61,371 nt of DNA from HGM13862 sp031553915 (GCA_031553915.1 JAVBKT010000012.1:1-61371); one strand, 5' to 3'. Shown: positions 51,564-61,048, counted from the first letter of the stretch. Notes: a model not told the origin generated them from the letters alone. Numbers and translations: made by a program.

Positions 51564-51887
51564 ATGAGTATAGTTTCTTTTTTAGGTAAGTTTTTTGGCA
51601 GAGAAAACGAAGCCGATGCCTCGAAGGCAGTGGCCAAGCAACGCTTGCGGCTGGTGTTGGTGCATGACCGGCTCGATGTCTCAGAGACGATTATGAATAG
51701 CTTGCGCGAGGATCTGATCGCAACTATCGGCAAATATATGGAAATTGACAAAGAAGCCCTGGAGGTTTCTCTTTCCCGCGAGGATGAGGGGGTGGCTTTG
51801 GTAGCCAATATTCCGGTTATCAATGTCAAACGCCAGCCGGACGCAGTTAAACCGGTGATTCAGGCCAAACAAGTGACAGTAGAATAA
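51564..51887 (+). CDS. minE: Cell division topological specificity factor MinE
   Basis: The 107-residue protein has an N-terminal membrane-targeting stretch (SIVSFLGKFFG), the MinD-contact region (AKQRLRLVLVHDR) and the C-terminal topology domain (LREDLIATIGKYMEID). It stimulates MinD ATPase and drives pole-to-pole oscillation. Many Bacillota use DivIVA instead. Confidence 0.93.
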   Translation: MSIVSFLGKFFGRENEADASKAVAKQRLRLVLVHDRLDVSETIMNSLREDLIATIGKYMEIDKEALEVSLSREDEGVALVANIPVINVKRQPDAVKPVIQAKQVTVE

Positions 51888-51915
51888 AGAGCAAACAACT
51901 GCTAGCTTTTGCCAT

Positions 51916-51944
51916 GCGCCTTTATTTATTAAGGGCGCTTTTTC
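51916..51944 (+). terminator. Terminator after minE
   Basis: GCGCC/GGCGC-based stem with TTT..AAG extension and a following TTTTT separates the min genes from smc. Confidence 0.75.
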
Positions 51945-51977
51945 TACGCTCTTTTGTTGCTAAAATACTATATCTTG

Positions 51978-51986
51978 TGGTATAAT
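51978..51986 (+). promoter_or_regulatory. Extended -10 promoter for smc
   Basis: TGGTATAAT gives a perfect -10 (51981-51986) with the TGn extension. A -35 TTGCTA lies 18 bases upstream. The smc ATG is about 30 bases further. Confidence 0.7.
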
Positions 51987-52014
51987 TAAGTATAATTCCC
52001 TTTGGAGGAACAAG

Positions 52015-55000
52015 ATGTATTTAAAAAGCATAGAGCTGCAGGGCTTTAAGTCATTCACTGCCAAAACCGATGTCGCTTTTGAGCCCGGTATTTCTTGTAT
52101 TGTCGGGCCCAATGGCGCTGGCAAGAGCAATATTGCTGATGCCCTGCGCTGGGTTTTGGGCGAGCAAAATGCCCGCAGCATTCGCGGCGGCAAGCTGGAA
52201 GATGTGATTTTTTCCGGCACGCAAAAGCGCCGCCCTTTAGGCATGGCAGAGGTCACAATTATCCTTGATAATAGTGATGGCTATTTGCCGCTGCAATTTT
52301 CCGAGGTGAGCGTTACGCGCCGCGCTGTGCGCAATGGTAGCAGCGAATATTTAATTAACGGCGAGCAATGCCGCTTGAAGGATATTCGCGAATTGTTTGT
52401 TGATACGGGGATTGGCGTCGAAGGGATATCCCTGATCAATCAAGGCCGCATCAATGAGCTGATCAATGCCCGCCCTGATGAGCGGCGTGTCCTGGTTGAG
52501 GAGGCGGCAGGTATTGTCAAATACCGTGACCGTAAAAAAGAAGCACTACGCAAGCTGGCTGAGACCGAGCGTCATCTGGAAACAATCGGCGCGGTAATCG
52601 GCGAGCTTGCTTCGCGGATTGAGCCGCTGGGCATAGAGGCCGCCAAGGCTGAGCAATATCTGGCTTTGCGCGCAGAGGCTGACCAGGCGGAGATGGGTAT
52701 TTCGGTACGGGTTTTGAGCGAGGCGGAAGACCGGATTAGCGAGCTGGAAGAAAAAATATCAGCGCGTGAGCAGCAGTTGATGGAGGAAGAAAGCAAACGT
52801 TTGACTTTGACAGCGGAGATTGAAACGCTGCATTTGCTGATTAATGAGCGTGATGAAAATGTCGCCAGCGCATCGCAGGCCTATTATGAACTGCAAACCA
52901 GGCAGGAAAAAGAAGAAGGCGAGCTGCGGCTGCTCAAAAGCAGAAGAGAAAATGCTGAGCAGAGTGCGGAACGTCTCTCCCGTGAGCTCGGCGCATTAGA
53001 AGAGGCTCTGCTAGTCAAGGAGAAAGAGATTGCGGATTTAGCCGCTCATGTGGAGCGTACTGCTGCTGAAATCGCCGAGGAAGAGCAGTCTATCCTCCAT
53101 GGGGAGGGCGGCGAAAGCGATATCCGCGGTCATATCGGCCTCTTGGCTGATCAATTGGCGGAAATGCAGCGGCAGATGAATACAATTACTGTTGATGATA
53201 CTGCTTTGGAAAATCAGCTGGGCTTTAAGCGTCAACTGGCGGAGAAAAACGCGGAAAGTATCAGCCGCCTCGCCGAAGAGGAAAATGAGCTGAATACCGC
53301 AATAGAGAAAGCTGCAGCCGAGGAAAGCCAATTGCTGGCAGAGCAGCAAGAGCTCAAAAGCAAGCAGCAACAAATAAATACGCAAGCGCATGAAAATGAG
53401 ACAAAATTGCGCGAGCTGAATATGCAGATGGCAGAGGCTGCAGCTGAGGAGGCGGATAAAAAATATCATGTCACTTCCGCCGCCACCCGGGTGGCGATGC
53501 TGGAAGAAGTGGCAAAGGGATATGAAGGGTTTTTCCCGGGCGTCAAGTCTCTGATGCTAGCCAAAGGCAAGAATAAGGCCGGAGCTGGCATTATTGATGT
53601 TATCTCTTCCCTGATGGATGTGCCGGAGCAATACCGTGTGGCGGTGGAAGCGTATCTGGGCGCTAATATTCAAAACGTGGTGGCGGAAAACGCTGCTGCT
53701 GCTGAGGAGGCTATCGCTTATCTCAAAAAAGAGCATTTGGGCAGAGCCACCTTTTTGCCGCTGGATATTCTCAAGGTGAGACCCAAGGCGGATATTAGCG
53801 AGGCCGCTACGCTTAAAGGTGTGCATGGGCTGGCCTCTGAGCTGATAGATTGTGAAAGCCGTATTCGTCCGGCAGTAGATTTTTTGCTCAATAATGTGAT
53901 GATCGCGGATAATATGTCCACAGCCATGACTGCGGCGAAAAAGCTGAAATACCGTCTGAGCGTGGTGACTCTGGATGGCGATATGGTTAACCCCGGCGCC
54001 TCGGTATCCGGCGGCTCGAGAAATAAGAAAAGCGGTGAATTATTGGGCCAAAAGGCTAAGATTAGCGCGGCTAAGGCAGAGCTGGCCAAGCTGGAAAAAG
54101 CGCTGGAACAGCAAAGCCAATATCTGGCTGAGCTGCGCAAGACCCAGGAACAGGCGATGCAGACCAGCGAAGAGCTGGCCAAAAACCTGAGCGGATTATC
54201 GGCTGAATTGGCGGAGAACAATAATCAGCGGCAGCAATTGGCTTATGCCGAAGAGGCTCAGGAAAAGCGCTTGCAGGCAATTGCCGAGGAACAGGCCAGA
54301 ATCGCCCATGAGCGGGAAAATATCAATAATGAGCTGGCTTATTTGGAAGAGGAATATAGTAGAACAGCCTCCACTAAGGAGCAATTAGCAACGGATATCG
54401 CCAGCAGGGGCAGCGAACTGGCTGCCTTGCAGGAGCAGATGAGTGGCCAGCAAGACCGGATTACCACGCAGAAAATGAATTTGGCTTCATCTAAGCAAAA
54501 GCTGCATGGGCAGACGCTTACTCTCACCCGGCTGAAGGAAGAGCTGGCTAACCTGGGCTGGGAGGCGGAAGAAAAAGCTGCGGACAAAGAAACCGCACTT
54601 AAGGATATAGAAGAGCTGCTTCGCTGCAGCGCCGAGAGCGAAGAATTATTGCGCGCAACCGGTCTGGCCCTGCATGATGCTTTGGAACAGCTGGAACAGC
54701 TAAAGCATGGCCTGTCTGCGGAAACAGCCAGGCAGAGAGAGCTGGAAAAGCAGGAAAGGGAAAGCAGCAAGCAGCGCGAAAAATTACAGAACGAAATCTA
54801 TCAGCTGAATTTACGCTGCGAGCGCTGGAGGGCTGATTTTGCCAACGAGGCGGCTAAGCTTTCAGAGCGTTTTGCGATGGATTTGGCTATGGCTCGCGCC
54901 AAGCTGGGTGATGATATTGCCTCCCGCACAGCGCTCAACACCCGTCTTAGCCAGCTGAAGCGGGAAATAGCTGCTCTGGGAGATGTTAATATTGGGGCTA

Positions 55001-55578
55001 TCGGCGAATTTGCCGAGGTCAAAGAGCGGTTTGAATTTTTGAGCAGCCAAAAAGCGGATATGGTTGCGGCCCGCGAGAAGCTGGACAAGGTTATCGCGGA
55101 GATGGACAAGATTATGATGGGACGCTTTAATGACGCTTATCAGCAATTGAGCGCAGCCTTTGACAGGAGCTTTAACCGTCTTTTTGGCGGCGGCAGCGCC
55201 TCGCTCTATCTTTCCGAGCCTGATGATATATTGGAGACCGGCGTGGAAATCCGCGTTGATCCGCCCGGCAAAAAGGTAGCGAATTATAATCTGCTCTCCG
55301 GCGGAGAAAAATCATTAATCGGCATTGCCTTGATGTTTGCCATGCTAGCGGTGCGTCCCACGCCGTTTTGTGTGATGGACGAGGTTGATGCAGCGCTGGA
55401 TGAGGCCAATATCAGCCGCTTTACCGATTTCTTGATTGATAAATCCAGTGGAAGCCAGTTTGTGATGATTACTCACCGCCAGACTACCATGGAAGCAGCA
55501 TCGACACTGTGGGGTGTGACCATGGAAGAAGAGGGGATATCCAAAGTTCTTTCCGTTAAACTGGATGAGGCAGTATAA
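52015..55578 (+). CDS. smc: Chromosome partition protein SMC
   Basis: The 1187-residue SMC has an N-terminal Walker A GPNGAGKS (residues 32-39), two long coiled coils, a hinge at about residues 505-680 (from KGYEGFFPGVKSLM to GGSRNKKSGELL), and a C-terminal head with signature LLSGGEKS (about residue 1093) and Walker B FCVMDEVDAALDE (about 1119). It forms the condensin ring with ScpA and ScpB. Length is normal. TTTGGAGG precedes the ATG. Confidence 0.97.
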   Translation: MYLKSIELQGFKSFTAKTDVAFEPGISCIVGPNGAGKSNIADALRWVLGEQNARSIRGGKLEDVIFSGTQKRRPLGMAEVTIILDNSDGYLPLQFSEVSVTRRAVRNGSSEYLINGEQCRLKDIRELFVDTGIGVEGISLINQGRINELINARPDERRVLVEEAAGIVKYRDRKKEALRKLAETERHLETIGAVIGELASRIEPLGIEAAKAEQYLALRAEADQAEMGISVRVLSEAEDRISELEEKISAREQQLMEEESKRLTLTAEIETLHLLINERDENVASASQAYYELQTRQEKEEGELRLLKSRRENAEQSAERLSRELGALEEALLVKEKEIADLAAHVERTAAEIAEEEQSILHGEGGESDIRGHIGLLADQLAEMQRQMNTITVDDTALENQLGFKRQLAEKNAESISRLAEEENELNTAIEKAAAEESQLLAEQQELKSKQQQINTQAHENETKLRELNMQMAEAAAEEADKKYHVTSAATRVAMLEEVAKGYEGFFPGVKSLMLAKGKNKAGAGIIDVISSLMDVPEQYRVAVEAYLGANIQNVVAENAAAAEEAIAYLKKEHLGRATFLPLDILKVRPKADISEAATLKGVHGLASELIDCESRIRPAVDFLLNNVMIADNMSTAMTAAKKLKYRLSVVTLDGDMVNPGASVSGGSRNKKSGELLGQKAKISAAKAELAKLEKALEQQSQYLAELRKTQEQAMQTSEELAKNLSGLSAELAENNNQRQQLAYAEEAQEKRLQAIAEEQARIAHERENINNELAYLEEEYSRTASTKEQLATDIASRGSELAALQEQMSGQQDRITTQKMNLASSKQKLHGQTLTLTRLKEELANLGWEAEEKAADKETALKDIEELLRCSAESEELLRATGLALHDALEQLEQLKHGLSAETARQRELEKQERESSKQREKLQNEIYQLNLRCERWRADFANEAAKLSERFAMDLAMARAKLGDDIASRTALNTRLSQLKREIAALGDVNIGAIGEFAEVKERFEFLSSQKADMVAAREKLDKVIAEMDKIMMGRFNDAYQQLSAAFDRSFNRLFGGGSASLYLSEPDDILETGVEIRVDPPGKKVANYNLLSGGEKSLIGIALMFAMLAVRPTPFCVMDEVDAALDEANISRFTDFLIDKSSGSQFVMITHRQTTMEAASTLWGVTMEEEGISKVLSVKLDEAV

Positions 55579-55622
55579 GACGCGGCAATATATATAGAAT
55601 TAACTAGCTAAGGAGAGCGTTT

Positions 55623-56534
55623 ATGGGCTTGTTTAAAAAAATATCAGAAGGACTATCGAAAACCAGAGCGTCCTTTACCGGCAATATTAAAAGCATTTTC
55701 AGCGGCAGGGTTGATGAAGAGTTTTTCGAAGAGCTGGAGGAGAGCCTGATACTGGCTGACGTGGGGGTTGATACCTCTTTGAAGCTGGCTGAGACCCTGC
55801 GGGAGCGGGCTAAAGCGGAAAAAATTAAGGAAAGAGAAGAGCTGTGGAAAACGCTGCAAGAGGAGATTGCCAAAATTCTCATCACCCATCAAGGGGATGG
55901 TTTGCAGCTTGAAGCGGGCCGGCTCAATATCTTGTTGATGATCGGCGTTAATGGCGCGGGCAAAACTACCACTATTGGCAAGCTGGCCGCACGCTGGCAA
56001 AACGAGGGCAAAAAAGTGCTGCTGGCAGCAGGCGATACCTACCGCGCCGCAGCGGCTGAGCAGCTGGAGGGCTGGGCCAAGCGCATTGACGCGCCGTTGA
56101 TTAAGCAAGGAGAGGGCGCTGACCCGGCTGCGGTTGTTTTTGACGCCATTGCCGCGGCTAAAGCGCGGGGCACCGATATTTTGATTATAGATACAGCCGG
56201 CCGCCTGCAAAACAAAACCAATTTAATGAATGAGCTGGCGAAAATCGGTCGCGTGATTGAGCGCGAGGCTGCTGATGCCCACTTGGAAGCGCTGCTGGTC
56301 TTAGACGGCGGCACCGGCCAGAATGCCATTTCTCAGGCGCGCCAGTTTGCCGAGGCCATACCCCTCACTGGGCTGGTGATTACCAAGCTGGATGGCACTG
56401 CCAAAGGCGGCGCAGTTATCGGCATCTCTGAGGAGAGCGGCTTGCCGGTACGTTTGATTGGCGTCGGCGAGAAGATTGAGGATTTACGCGATTTTGCGGC
56501 TGAGGAATACGCGCAAGCTCTTTTCCAGGAATAA
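55623..56534 (+). CDS. ftsY: Signal recognition particle receptor FtsY
   Basis: The 303-residue SRP receptor GTPase has the NG domain only, without the long acidic A domain. G1 is GVNGAGKTT (about residue 107), DTYRAAAAEQL is the insertion-box region, G3 is DTAGRLQNK, and G4 is TKLDGTAKGG. AAGGAG precedes the ATG. smc-ftsY is a normal pair, but rnc, normally upstream of smc, is elsewhere. ffh is not downstream. Confidence 0.96.
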   Translation: MGLFKKISEGLSKTRASFTGNIKSIFSGRVDEEFFEELEESLILADVGVDTSLKLAETLRERAKAEKIKEREELWKTLQEEIAKILITHQGDGLQLEAGRLNILLMIGVNGAGKTTTIGKLAARWQNEGKKVLLAAGDTYRAAAAEQLEGWAKRIDAPLIKQGEGADPAAVVFDAIAAAKARGTDILIIDTAGRLQNKTNLMNELAKIGRVIEREAADAHLEALLVLDGGTGQNAISQARQFAEAIPLTGLVITKLDGTAKGGAVIGISEESGLPVRLIGVGEKIEDLRDFAAEEYAQALFQE

Positions 56535-56556
56535 ACAAAAAACAGAGGGGGATATT

Positions 56557-57501
56557 ATGAAAAAATATCTAACAGCGATTATCGGTGGTATTATCTGTGT
56601 GCTGTTAATAATTGTTATTACCCAGTTGGCAGCTTTAAGAACTGAGGTAAATTATCAGGGAAACAATATAGCGGGAAGGCTCAGTAGCCTTAATGGGGAG
56701 CTGCAATATGACATCAATAGCTATAGCACAGAGCCAAGCCTGCTATCTATGTCTGAATATCAGCTGGCTAATTTTGATAAAGAAGCCTTGACGGCTGATC
56801 TCAAGGTATCGCTGATTCCAAGGGAGACAACAGGGGATGCGCCTACTGCAACATTGATTATCAACGGCACAGAATATCCGATGCAATTTGCCCAAGGCGA
56901 GTTTACGGCTACTGTTCCGATGTCAATCTTTGATCAGCTGGAGGTTAACCGGGTATTAATCAAGGATGACAGCTCCGAGCAGACAGAGGTTTTGCTGTGG
57001 GATATTATCCCGGCGGAAAAGTATTTGCCGCATATTCAAGCTGAACCTAATTGGCAGTCTTGCTATAGCAATGGCCGCTACGAGTACAATGCTGATGTAA
57101 CAATACACTATTCTTATAGTGAAACGGCCATACAGCTGGATAACATGGTTATTAAATCTTATCGGGACGGGCAACTGATGGAAACAACAGAGCTATCAGC
57201 TGCTGCGGACAATAGGCATTCTGATGAATATATGACGGAAGGCACCTATTGGGATGATTTTTCTTATAATAGCTCTACTCTGTCTGCAAGTCTTGCCGCT
57301 AAGCTAACAGCTGAGGATATAGGTAGCAGCTATGAGTGGGTGTTTGAGGCCACGGATCAAGCCGGCAATAGCTATAAACAAGTCTTACAACAGCTATCAT
57401 TTGACGGCAATAATACGCCGATAAGTGAAGGTAGAGGTTTCCATCTTGAGGTATATAGTGTAGACAACGTGCTGTTATATACTTATGAAAATTGGCTGTA
57501 G
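56557..57501 (+). CDS. Membrane-anchored extracytoplasmic protein, unknown
   Basis: The 314-residue protein has an N-terminal membrane anchor (residues about 4-27, LTAIIGGIICVLLIIVITQLA), a short helical region, and a beta-rich outer domain, possibly Ig-like (VSLIPRETTGDAPTATLIINGTEYPM, VTIHYSYSETAIQLDNMVIKSY, WVFEATDQAGNSYK). GAGGGGG precedes ATG 56557. It fills the place where rplL would normally be followed by rpoB on the opposite strand. No family is recognised. Confidence 0.7.
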   Translation: MKKYLTAIIGGIICVLLIIVITQLAALRTEVNYQGNNIAGRLSSLNGELQYDINSYSTEPSLLSMSEYQLANFDKEALTADLKVSLIPRETTGDAPTATLIINGTEYPMQFAQGEFTATVPMSIFDQLEVNRVLIKDDSSEQTEVLLWDIIPAEKYLPHIQAEPNWQSCYSNGRYEYNADVTIHYSYSETAIQLDNMVIKSYRDGQLMETTELSAAADNRHSDEYMTEGTYWDDFSYNSSTLSASLAAKLTAEDIGSSYEWVFEATDQAGNSYKQVLQQLSFDGNNTPISEGRGFHLEVYSVDNVLLYTYENWL

Positions 57502-57528
57502 ATAAAAGCAAATGATTGACTGCAGACA

Positions 57529-57557
57529 TAAAAAAGCCTCCCCTAGGGGAGGCTTTT
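57529..57557. terminator. Bidirectional terminator between the anchored protein gene and rplL
   Basis: AAAAGCCTCCCC and GGGGAGGCTTTT form a near-perfect palindrome with A and T tracts on both sides, ending both convergent transcripts. It lies 23 bases past the rplL stop. Confidence 0.92.
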
Positions 57558-57579
57558 GGGTTAGCTAAAAGGGTTTTAA

Positions 57580-57963
57580 CTATTTGAGTTCAACAGTAGC
57601 GCCGGCTTCTTCGAGCTTAGCTTTGATGGCGTCGGCTTCATCTTTGTTAACGCCTTCTTTAACAGCGGCAGGAGCGCCTTCAACCAGTTCTTTGGCTTCT
57701 TTCAAGCCCAATCCGGTAATTTCGCGGACAACTTTGATAACAGCAACTTTCTGTGCGCCAAAGTTGGTCAGAACTACGTCAAAGTCAGTTTTTTCTTCGG
57801 CACTGGCAGCAGGAGCGGCAGCGCCGGCGGCAGGAGCAGCGGCAACTGCTACAGGAGCAGCGGCGGATACGCCAAATTCTTCTTCAAAAGCTTTTACCAA
57901 TTCGCTGAGTTCGAGTACGGTCATTTCTTTGACCATTTCCAAAATTTCATTAACTTTAGACAT
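57580..57963 (-). CDS. rplL: Ribosomal protein L7/L12
   Basis: The 127-residue stalk protein has the N-terminal dimer domain (SKVNEILEMVKEMTVLELSELVKAFEEEFGV), an Ala-rich hinge, and the factor-binding C-terminal domain (KTDFDVVLTNFGAQKVAVIKVVREITGLGLKEAKELVEGAP). AGGAGG precedes the ATG. A strong terminator follows. rpoB, its near-universal next gene, is not here. Confidence 0.97.
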   Translation of the reverse strand: MSKVNEILEMVKEMTVLELSELVKAFEEEFGVSAAAPVAVAAAPAAGAAAPAASAEEKTDFDVVLTNFGAQKVAVIKVVREITGLGLKEAKELVEGAPAAVKEGVNKDEADAIKAKLEEAGATVELK

Positions 57964-58012
57964 TATAAAATCCTCCTAAAAATAAGTGTAAATTAGTTTT
58001 TTATTAAGTGAA

Positions 58013-58540
58013 TTAAGCAGATTTCTGCTCTCTAACAGCATCAACAACGTTAACCAGTTGGCGCAACATGCCGGACATAACGCCGGCAAAGCTGGCCATG
58101 GGGGCGACCAGGCCACCTGCGACCTGAGCCAGCAGGACTTCGCGGCTAGGCAGTTTTGCCAAAGCATCAATACTGTCCGCATTAACAAACTGTCCGGTCA
58201 AAAGTCCGGCTTTGATTTTAGTCTTTTTAGACTGTTTGACAAAGTCGCTGAAAATTTTGGCTGCAGCTACCGGGTCATTAGCAAAAGCGATAGCGGTGGG
58301 GCCATTCAAATATTCATCGAGAGCAGTACTGCCATAATTGTTGCAGGCTATTTTGATCAGCGTATTTTTAGCGACACGGTATTCAATGCCAGCATCACGC
58401 AGTTTTGCTCTTAAAGCTACGTCTTCACTGACAGAAATACCACGGTAATCGGTAATAATAGCAGCTTGGCAGTTGTCGAACAACTCTTTCAGCTCGGCGA
58501 CTTCGTTTTCCTTAGCAATCAGTTGAGGTTTTTTCTCCAT
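58013..58540 (-). CDS. rplJ: Ribosomal protein L10
   Basis: L10 anchors the L7/L12 stalk on 23S rRNA. The 175-residue protein (family about 165-175) starts EKKPQLIAKENEVAELKELF and continues TDYRGISVSE. ATG 58540 fits the family, but AAGGAGG (58554-58560) is 13 bases away. An in-frame ATG at 58552 is only one base from it, so the start is uncertain by four codons. Regulated by the leader upstream, to which free L10(L12)4 binds in relatives. Confidence 0.94.
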   Translation of the reverse strand: MEKKPQLIAKENEVAELKELFDNCQAAIITDYRGISVSEDVALRAKLRDAGIEYRVAKNTLIKIACNNYGSTALDEYLNGPTAIAFANDPVAAAKIFSDFVKQSKKTKIKAGLLTGQFVNADSIDALAKLPSREVLLAQVAGGLVAPMASFAGVMSGMLRQLVNVVDAVREQKSA

Positions 58541-58601
58541 AAATGCATTCATTCCTCCTTTCAGCAAAATATCTAAAGGGTCAAACATTGATAACGTAAT
58601 C

Positions 58602-58760
58602 AAGAAAATCCCCTGCCATAGCTCAGCAGGGGATAGTATAAACAACCTGAATCTTGTGATCAAAGGTTATTATTCCTGCCTCGGCAGGCGGGCGAGCCGC
58701 TTACATCTTGAAAGATACCTGCTGTCTATGGTAGAAAATATTTACTTGTGGGCAGCGGAT
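58602..58760 (-). promoter_or_regulatory. L10 leader with attenuator hairpin
   Basis: The 230-base gap between rplA and rplJ holds CCTGCCGAGG-type sequence (minus strand, 58678-58690 region), characteristic of the Bacillota L10 leader. It is followed by a stem ATCCCCTGC / GCAGGGGAT (58608-58634) with TTTCTT after it. In relatives L10 binding to such RNA causes early termination. Confidence 0.8.
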
Positions 58761-58783
58761 AAAGGCTGCCTGATGGGATGGGT

Positions 58784-59479
58784 TTATCCCTGCGGTTTTT
58801 GCGGGTTGATCTTAAAACCAGGGCCCATTGTAGAGCTGACAGTAACGCTTTTCATATATTGCCCTTTGGCAACAGATGGTTTGGCACGGACTAAAACATC
58901 AACAATGGTGTTATAGTTTTCCAGCAGCTTATCAGTATCAAAAGATGCTTTGCCAATGCGGCAGTGGATGTTAGCGGCCTTATCTAGACGGTAATTAACT
59001 TTACCGGCTTTCTGGTCATTGATCGCCGCTGCGATATCCATGCTCACAGTACCGACTTTGGGGTTTGGCATCAGGCCTTTGGGGCCGAGCACGCGGCCCA
59101 ATTTACCAACCAGACCCATCATATCCGGGGTAGCGATGGCAACATCAAAGCCGAACCAACCGCCCTGAATTTTTTCCACCATATCTTCCGCGCCGACAAA
59201 ATCAGCGCCAGCGTCTTCTGCTTCTTTAGCCTTTTCGCCTTTAGCAAAGACGAGAATTTTCTTGGTGACGCCAGTACCATTCGGCAGAACAACTGCGCCG
59301 GTAACCTGCTGATCAGCCTGGCGGGGGTCAAGATTCAAATGAACGGCCAGTTCAATTGTTTCGTCAAACTTGGATTTGGCATTGCTTTTTGCCAGCTCAA
59401 TAGCTTCGGTTGGCTCATGCAATATGTGCAGATCATTATTTTTGATAATTTCGTTATATTTTTTGCCATGCTTCGGCAT
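58784..59479 (-). CDS. rplA: Ribosomal protein L1
   Basis: The 231-residue protein of the L1 stalk has PKHGKKY at the start, the domain-II boundary and GPKGLMPNPKVGTV, the L1 signature, near residue 130. GGAGG is eight bases before ATG 59479. An upstream ATG at 59503 is possible but lies before the ribosome site. Confidence 0.97.
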   Translation of the reverse strand: MPKHGKKYNEIIKNNDLHILHEPTEAIELAKSNAKSKFDETIELAVHLNLDPRQADQQVTGAVVLPNGTGVTKKILVFAKGEKAKEAEDAGADFVGAEDMVEKIQGGWFGFDVAIATPDMMGLVGKLGRVLGPKGLMPNPKVGTVSMDIAAAINDQKAGKVNYRLDKAANIHCRIGKASFDTDKLLENYNTIVDVLVRAKPSVAKGQYMKSVTVSSTMGPGFKINPQKPQG

Positions 59480-59535
59480 CGTAAATTCCTCCTTAGTGGT
59501 CAAAGGAGCTAAACTCCTCCCACAATTTTTATAAC

Positions 59536-59961
59536 TTAGTCAACAACCTCAATGCCCATAGAGCGGGCAGTACCTTCGACGATACGCATAGCAGCCTGCA
59601 AATCAGCTGCGGTTAGGTCAGGTTTTTTTAACTCGGCAATCTCTTGAACCTGGGCGCGTGTTACCTTACCCACTTTGTTTTTCAAAGGATTGTCAGAAGC
59701 TTTGTCCAGACCAGCAGCTTTTTTCAGCAGCACGGCTGCCGGAGGAGTTTTCAAAATAAAAGTGAAGGAACGGTCTTCGTAGATAGTGATTTCTGCCGGA
59801 ATAATCATACCAGGCTGATTGCTGGTCTTCTCATTAAACTCCTTACAGAAACCCATGATATTGACGCCATGCGGACCAAGAATGGAACCAACCGGCGGTG
59901 CGGGATTAGCTTTACCCGCAGGTATTTGCAGCTTAACAACTGCGCTAACCTTTTTTGCCAT
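59536..59961 (-). CDS. rplK: Ribosomal protein L11
   Basis: The 141-residue protein has the L11 start (KKVSAVVKLQIPAGKANPAPPVGSILGPHGVNI), the PPAAVLLKKAAGL motif, and the C-terminal rRNA-binding ARSMGIEV. AGGAGG precedes the ATG. It is 56 bases upstream of rplA in the same transcript. Confidence 0.97.
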   Translation of the reverse strand: MAKKVSAVVKLQIPAGKANPAPPVGSILGPHGVNIMGFCKEFNEKTSNQPGMIIPAEITIYEDRSFTFILKTPPAAVLLKKAAGLDKASDNPLKNKVGKVTRAQVQEIAELKKPDLTAADLQAAMRIVEGTARSMGIEVVD

Positions 59962-60049
59962 TTGTAAAACCTCCTATAATATAATGTGGTTAAGCGGAGC
60001 GGATAGCCGCCCCTCCCACAACGGGGAACGAATATATTAAGCGTCGAAG

Positions 60050-60574
60050 CTAAAGTTTTTCGACTTGGGAAAATTCTAATTCAACCAAAGTATCTCTGCC
60101 AAACATCGAGACAGAAACCTTCATTTTGCCTTTTTCCGGGCTGATTTCCTGGACACTGCCCATAAAGTCTTCAAAAGGACCGCTGATAATACGGACGTTT
60201 TCTCCTTTGGAAAAATTGACTTTAATGCGGTTCTCCATGTAACCCATCTGAGCCAGAATCTGTTCAGCCTCTTGCTCGTGCAGCGGAACAGGTTTATTGC
60301 CGGTGCCAACAAAACCGGTGACCCCGGGGGTGTTGCGCACAACATACCACGAGGTGTCAGTCAAGTTCATTTCCACCAGCACATAGCCAGGATAAACTTT
60401 GCGGGGCGTAATTTTACGCTTGCCGTCTTTAATCACGACCTCGTTTTCCATAGGCACAATAACCCTGAAAATATTGTCCTCCATATTCATGGATTCAACA
60501 CGTTTTTCCAGGTTGGCCTTGACTTTATTTTCATATCCGGCATAGGTATGAATCACATACCATTGTTTTTCCAT
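60050..60574 (-). CDS. nusG: Transcription termination/antitermination protein NusG
   Basis: The 174-residue factor has an N-terminal NGN domain (WYVIHTYAGYENKVKANLEKR) and a C-terminal KOW domain (GENVRIISGPFEDFMGSVQEI). It binds RNA polymerase and affects pausing and Rho. AGAGGAG precedes the ATG. secE is upstream and rplK downstream, the usual order. Confidence 0.96.
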   Translation of the reverse strand: MEKQWYVIHTYAGYENKVKANLEKRVESMNMEDNIFRVIVPMENEVVIKDGKRKITPRKVYPGYVLVEMNLTDTSWYVVRNTPGVTGFVGTGNKPVPLHEQEAEQILAQMGYMENRIKVNFSKGENVRIISGPFEDFMGSVQEISPEKGKMKVSVSMFGRDTLVELEFSQVEKL

Positions 60575-60604
60575 GCTAAAGGCGCTCCTCTTTATTTACA
60601 CTGG

Positions 60605-60856
60605 CTATAGGCTTAGGCCCCAGTTGATAGGCATAGAGAGCAACCAGTCAAACAGGGAAATAGCCAATGACATAATAAGAACAGCCACGATGACAACACC
60701 GGTATAAGTGACCAGCTGTTTTTTGGATGGCCAATGAACCTTTTTCAGTTCTGACCAGACGCCCTTGAAAAAGCCTTTAAGACGGCCTCTTTTTTTAGGT
60801 TTTTTGGTGTTGTTTTTCGCAGCGGCTTGCTGGATTTGTTCGCCCAGTTTAGGCAT
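60605..60856 (-). CDS. secE: Preprotein translocase subunit SecE
   Basis: The 83-residue protein has a Lys-rich N terminus, the SecE segment VWSELKKVHWPSKKQLVTYTGVV, and a single membrane helix. It clamps SecY in the SecYEG channel. AAGGA is ten bases before ATG 60856. GTG 60865 is nine bases earlier but too close to the site. Confidence 0.94.
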   Translation of the reverse strand: MPKLGEQIQQAAAKNNTKKPKKRGRLKGFFKGVWSELKKVHWPSKKQLVTYTGVVIVAVLIMSLAISLFDWLLSMPINWGLSL

Positions 60857-60898
60857 ATCAGTCACATCCTTATTGTAATTGCTTTACTAACAACAAAA

Positions 60899-61048
60899 CT
60901 ATTTGGTTTCCTTATGCAGGGTATGAGTTTTGCAAAAGCGGCAATATTTTTTTAATTCAATACGATTTGGGGTAGTTTTTTTGTTTTTTGTGCTGATGTA
61001 GTTCCGTCTTTTGCATTCGGAACAAGCCATAGTAATTGCAACGCGCAT
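60899..61048 (-). CDS. rpmG: Ribosomal protein L33
   Basis: The 49-residue protein begins MRVAITMACSECKRRNY and has the zinc cysteine pairs CSEC and CRFC, so it is the zinc (C+) form. AAGGAG lies before ATG 61048. There is no tRNA-Trp gene between it and tuf, unlike many relatives. Confidence 0.96.
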   Translation of the reverse strand: MRVAITMACSECKRRNYISTKNKKTTPNRIELKKYCRFCKTHTLHKETK

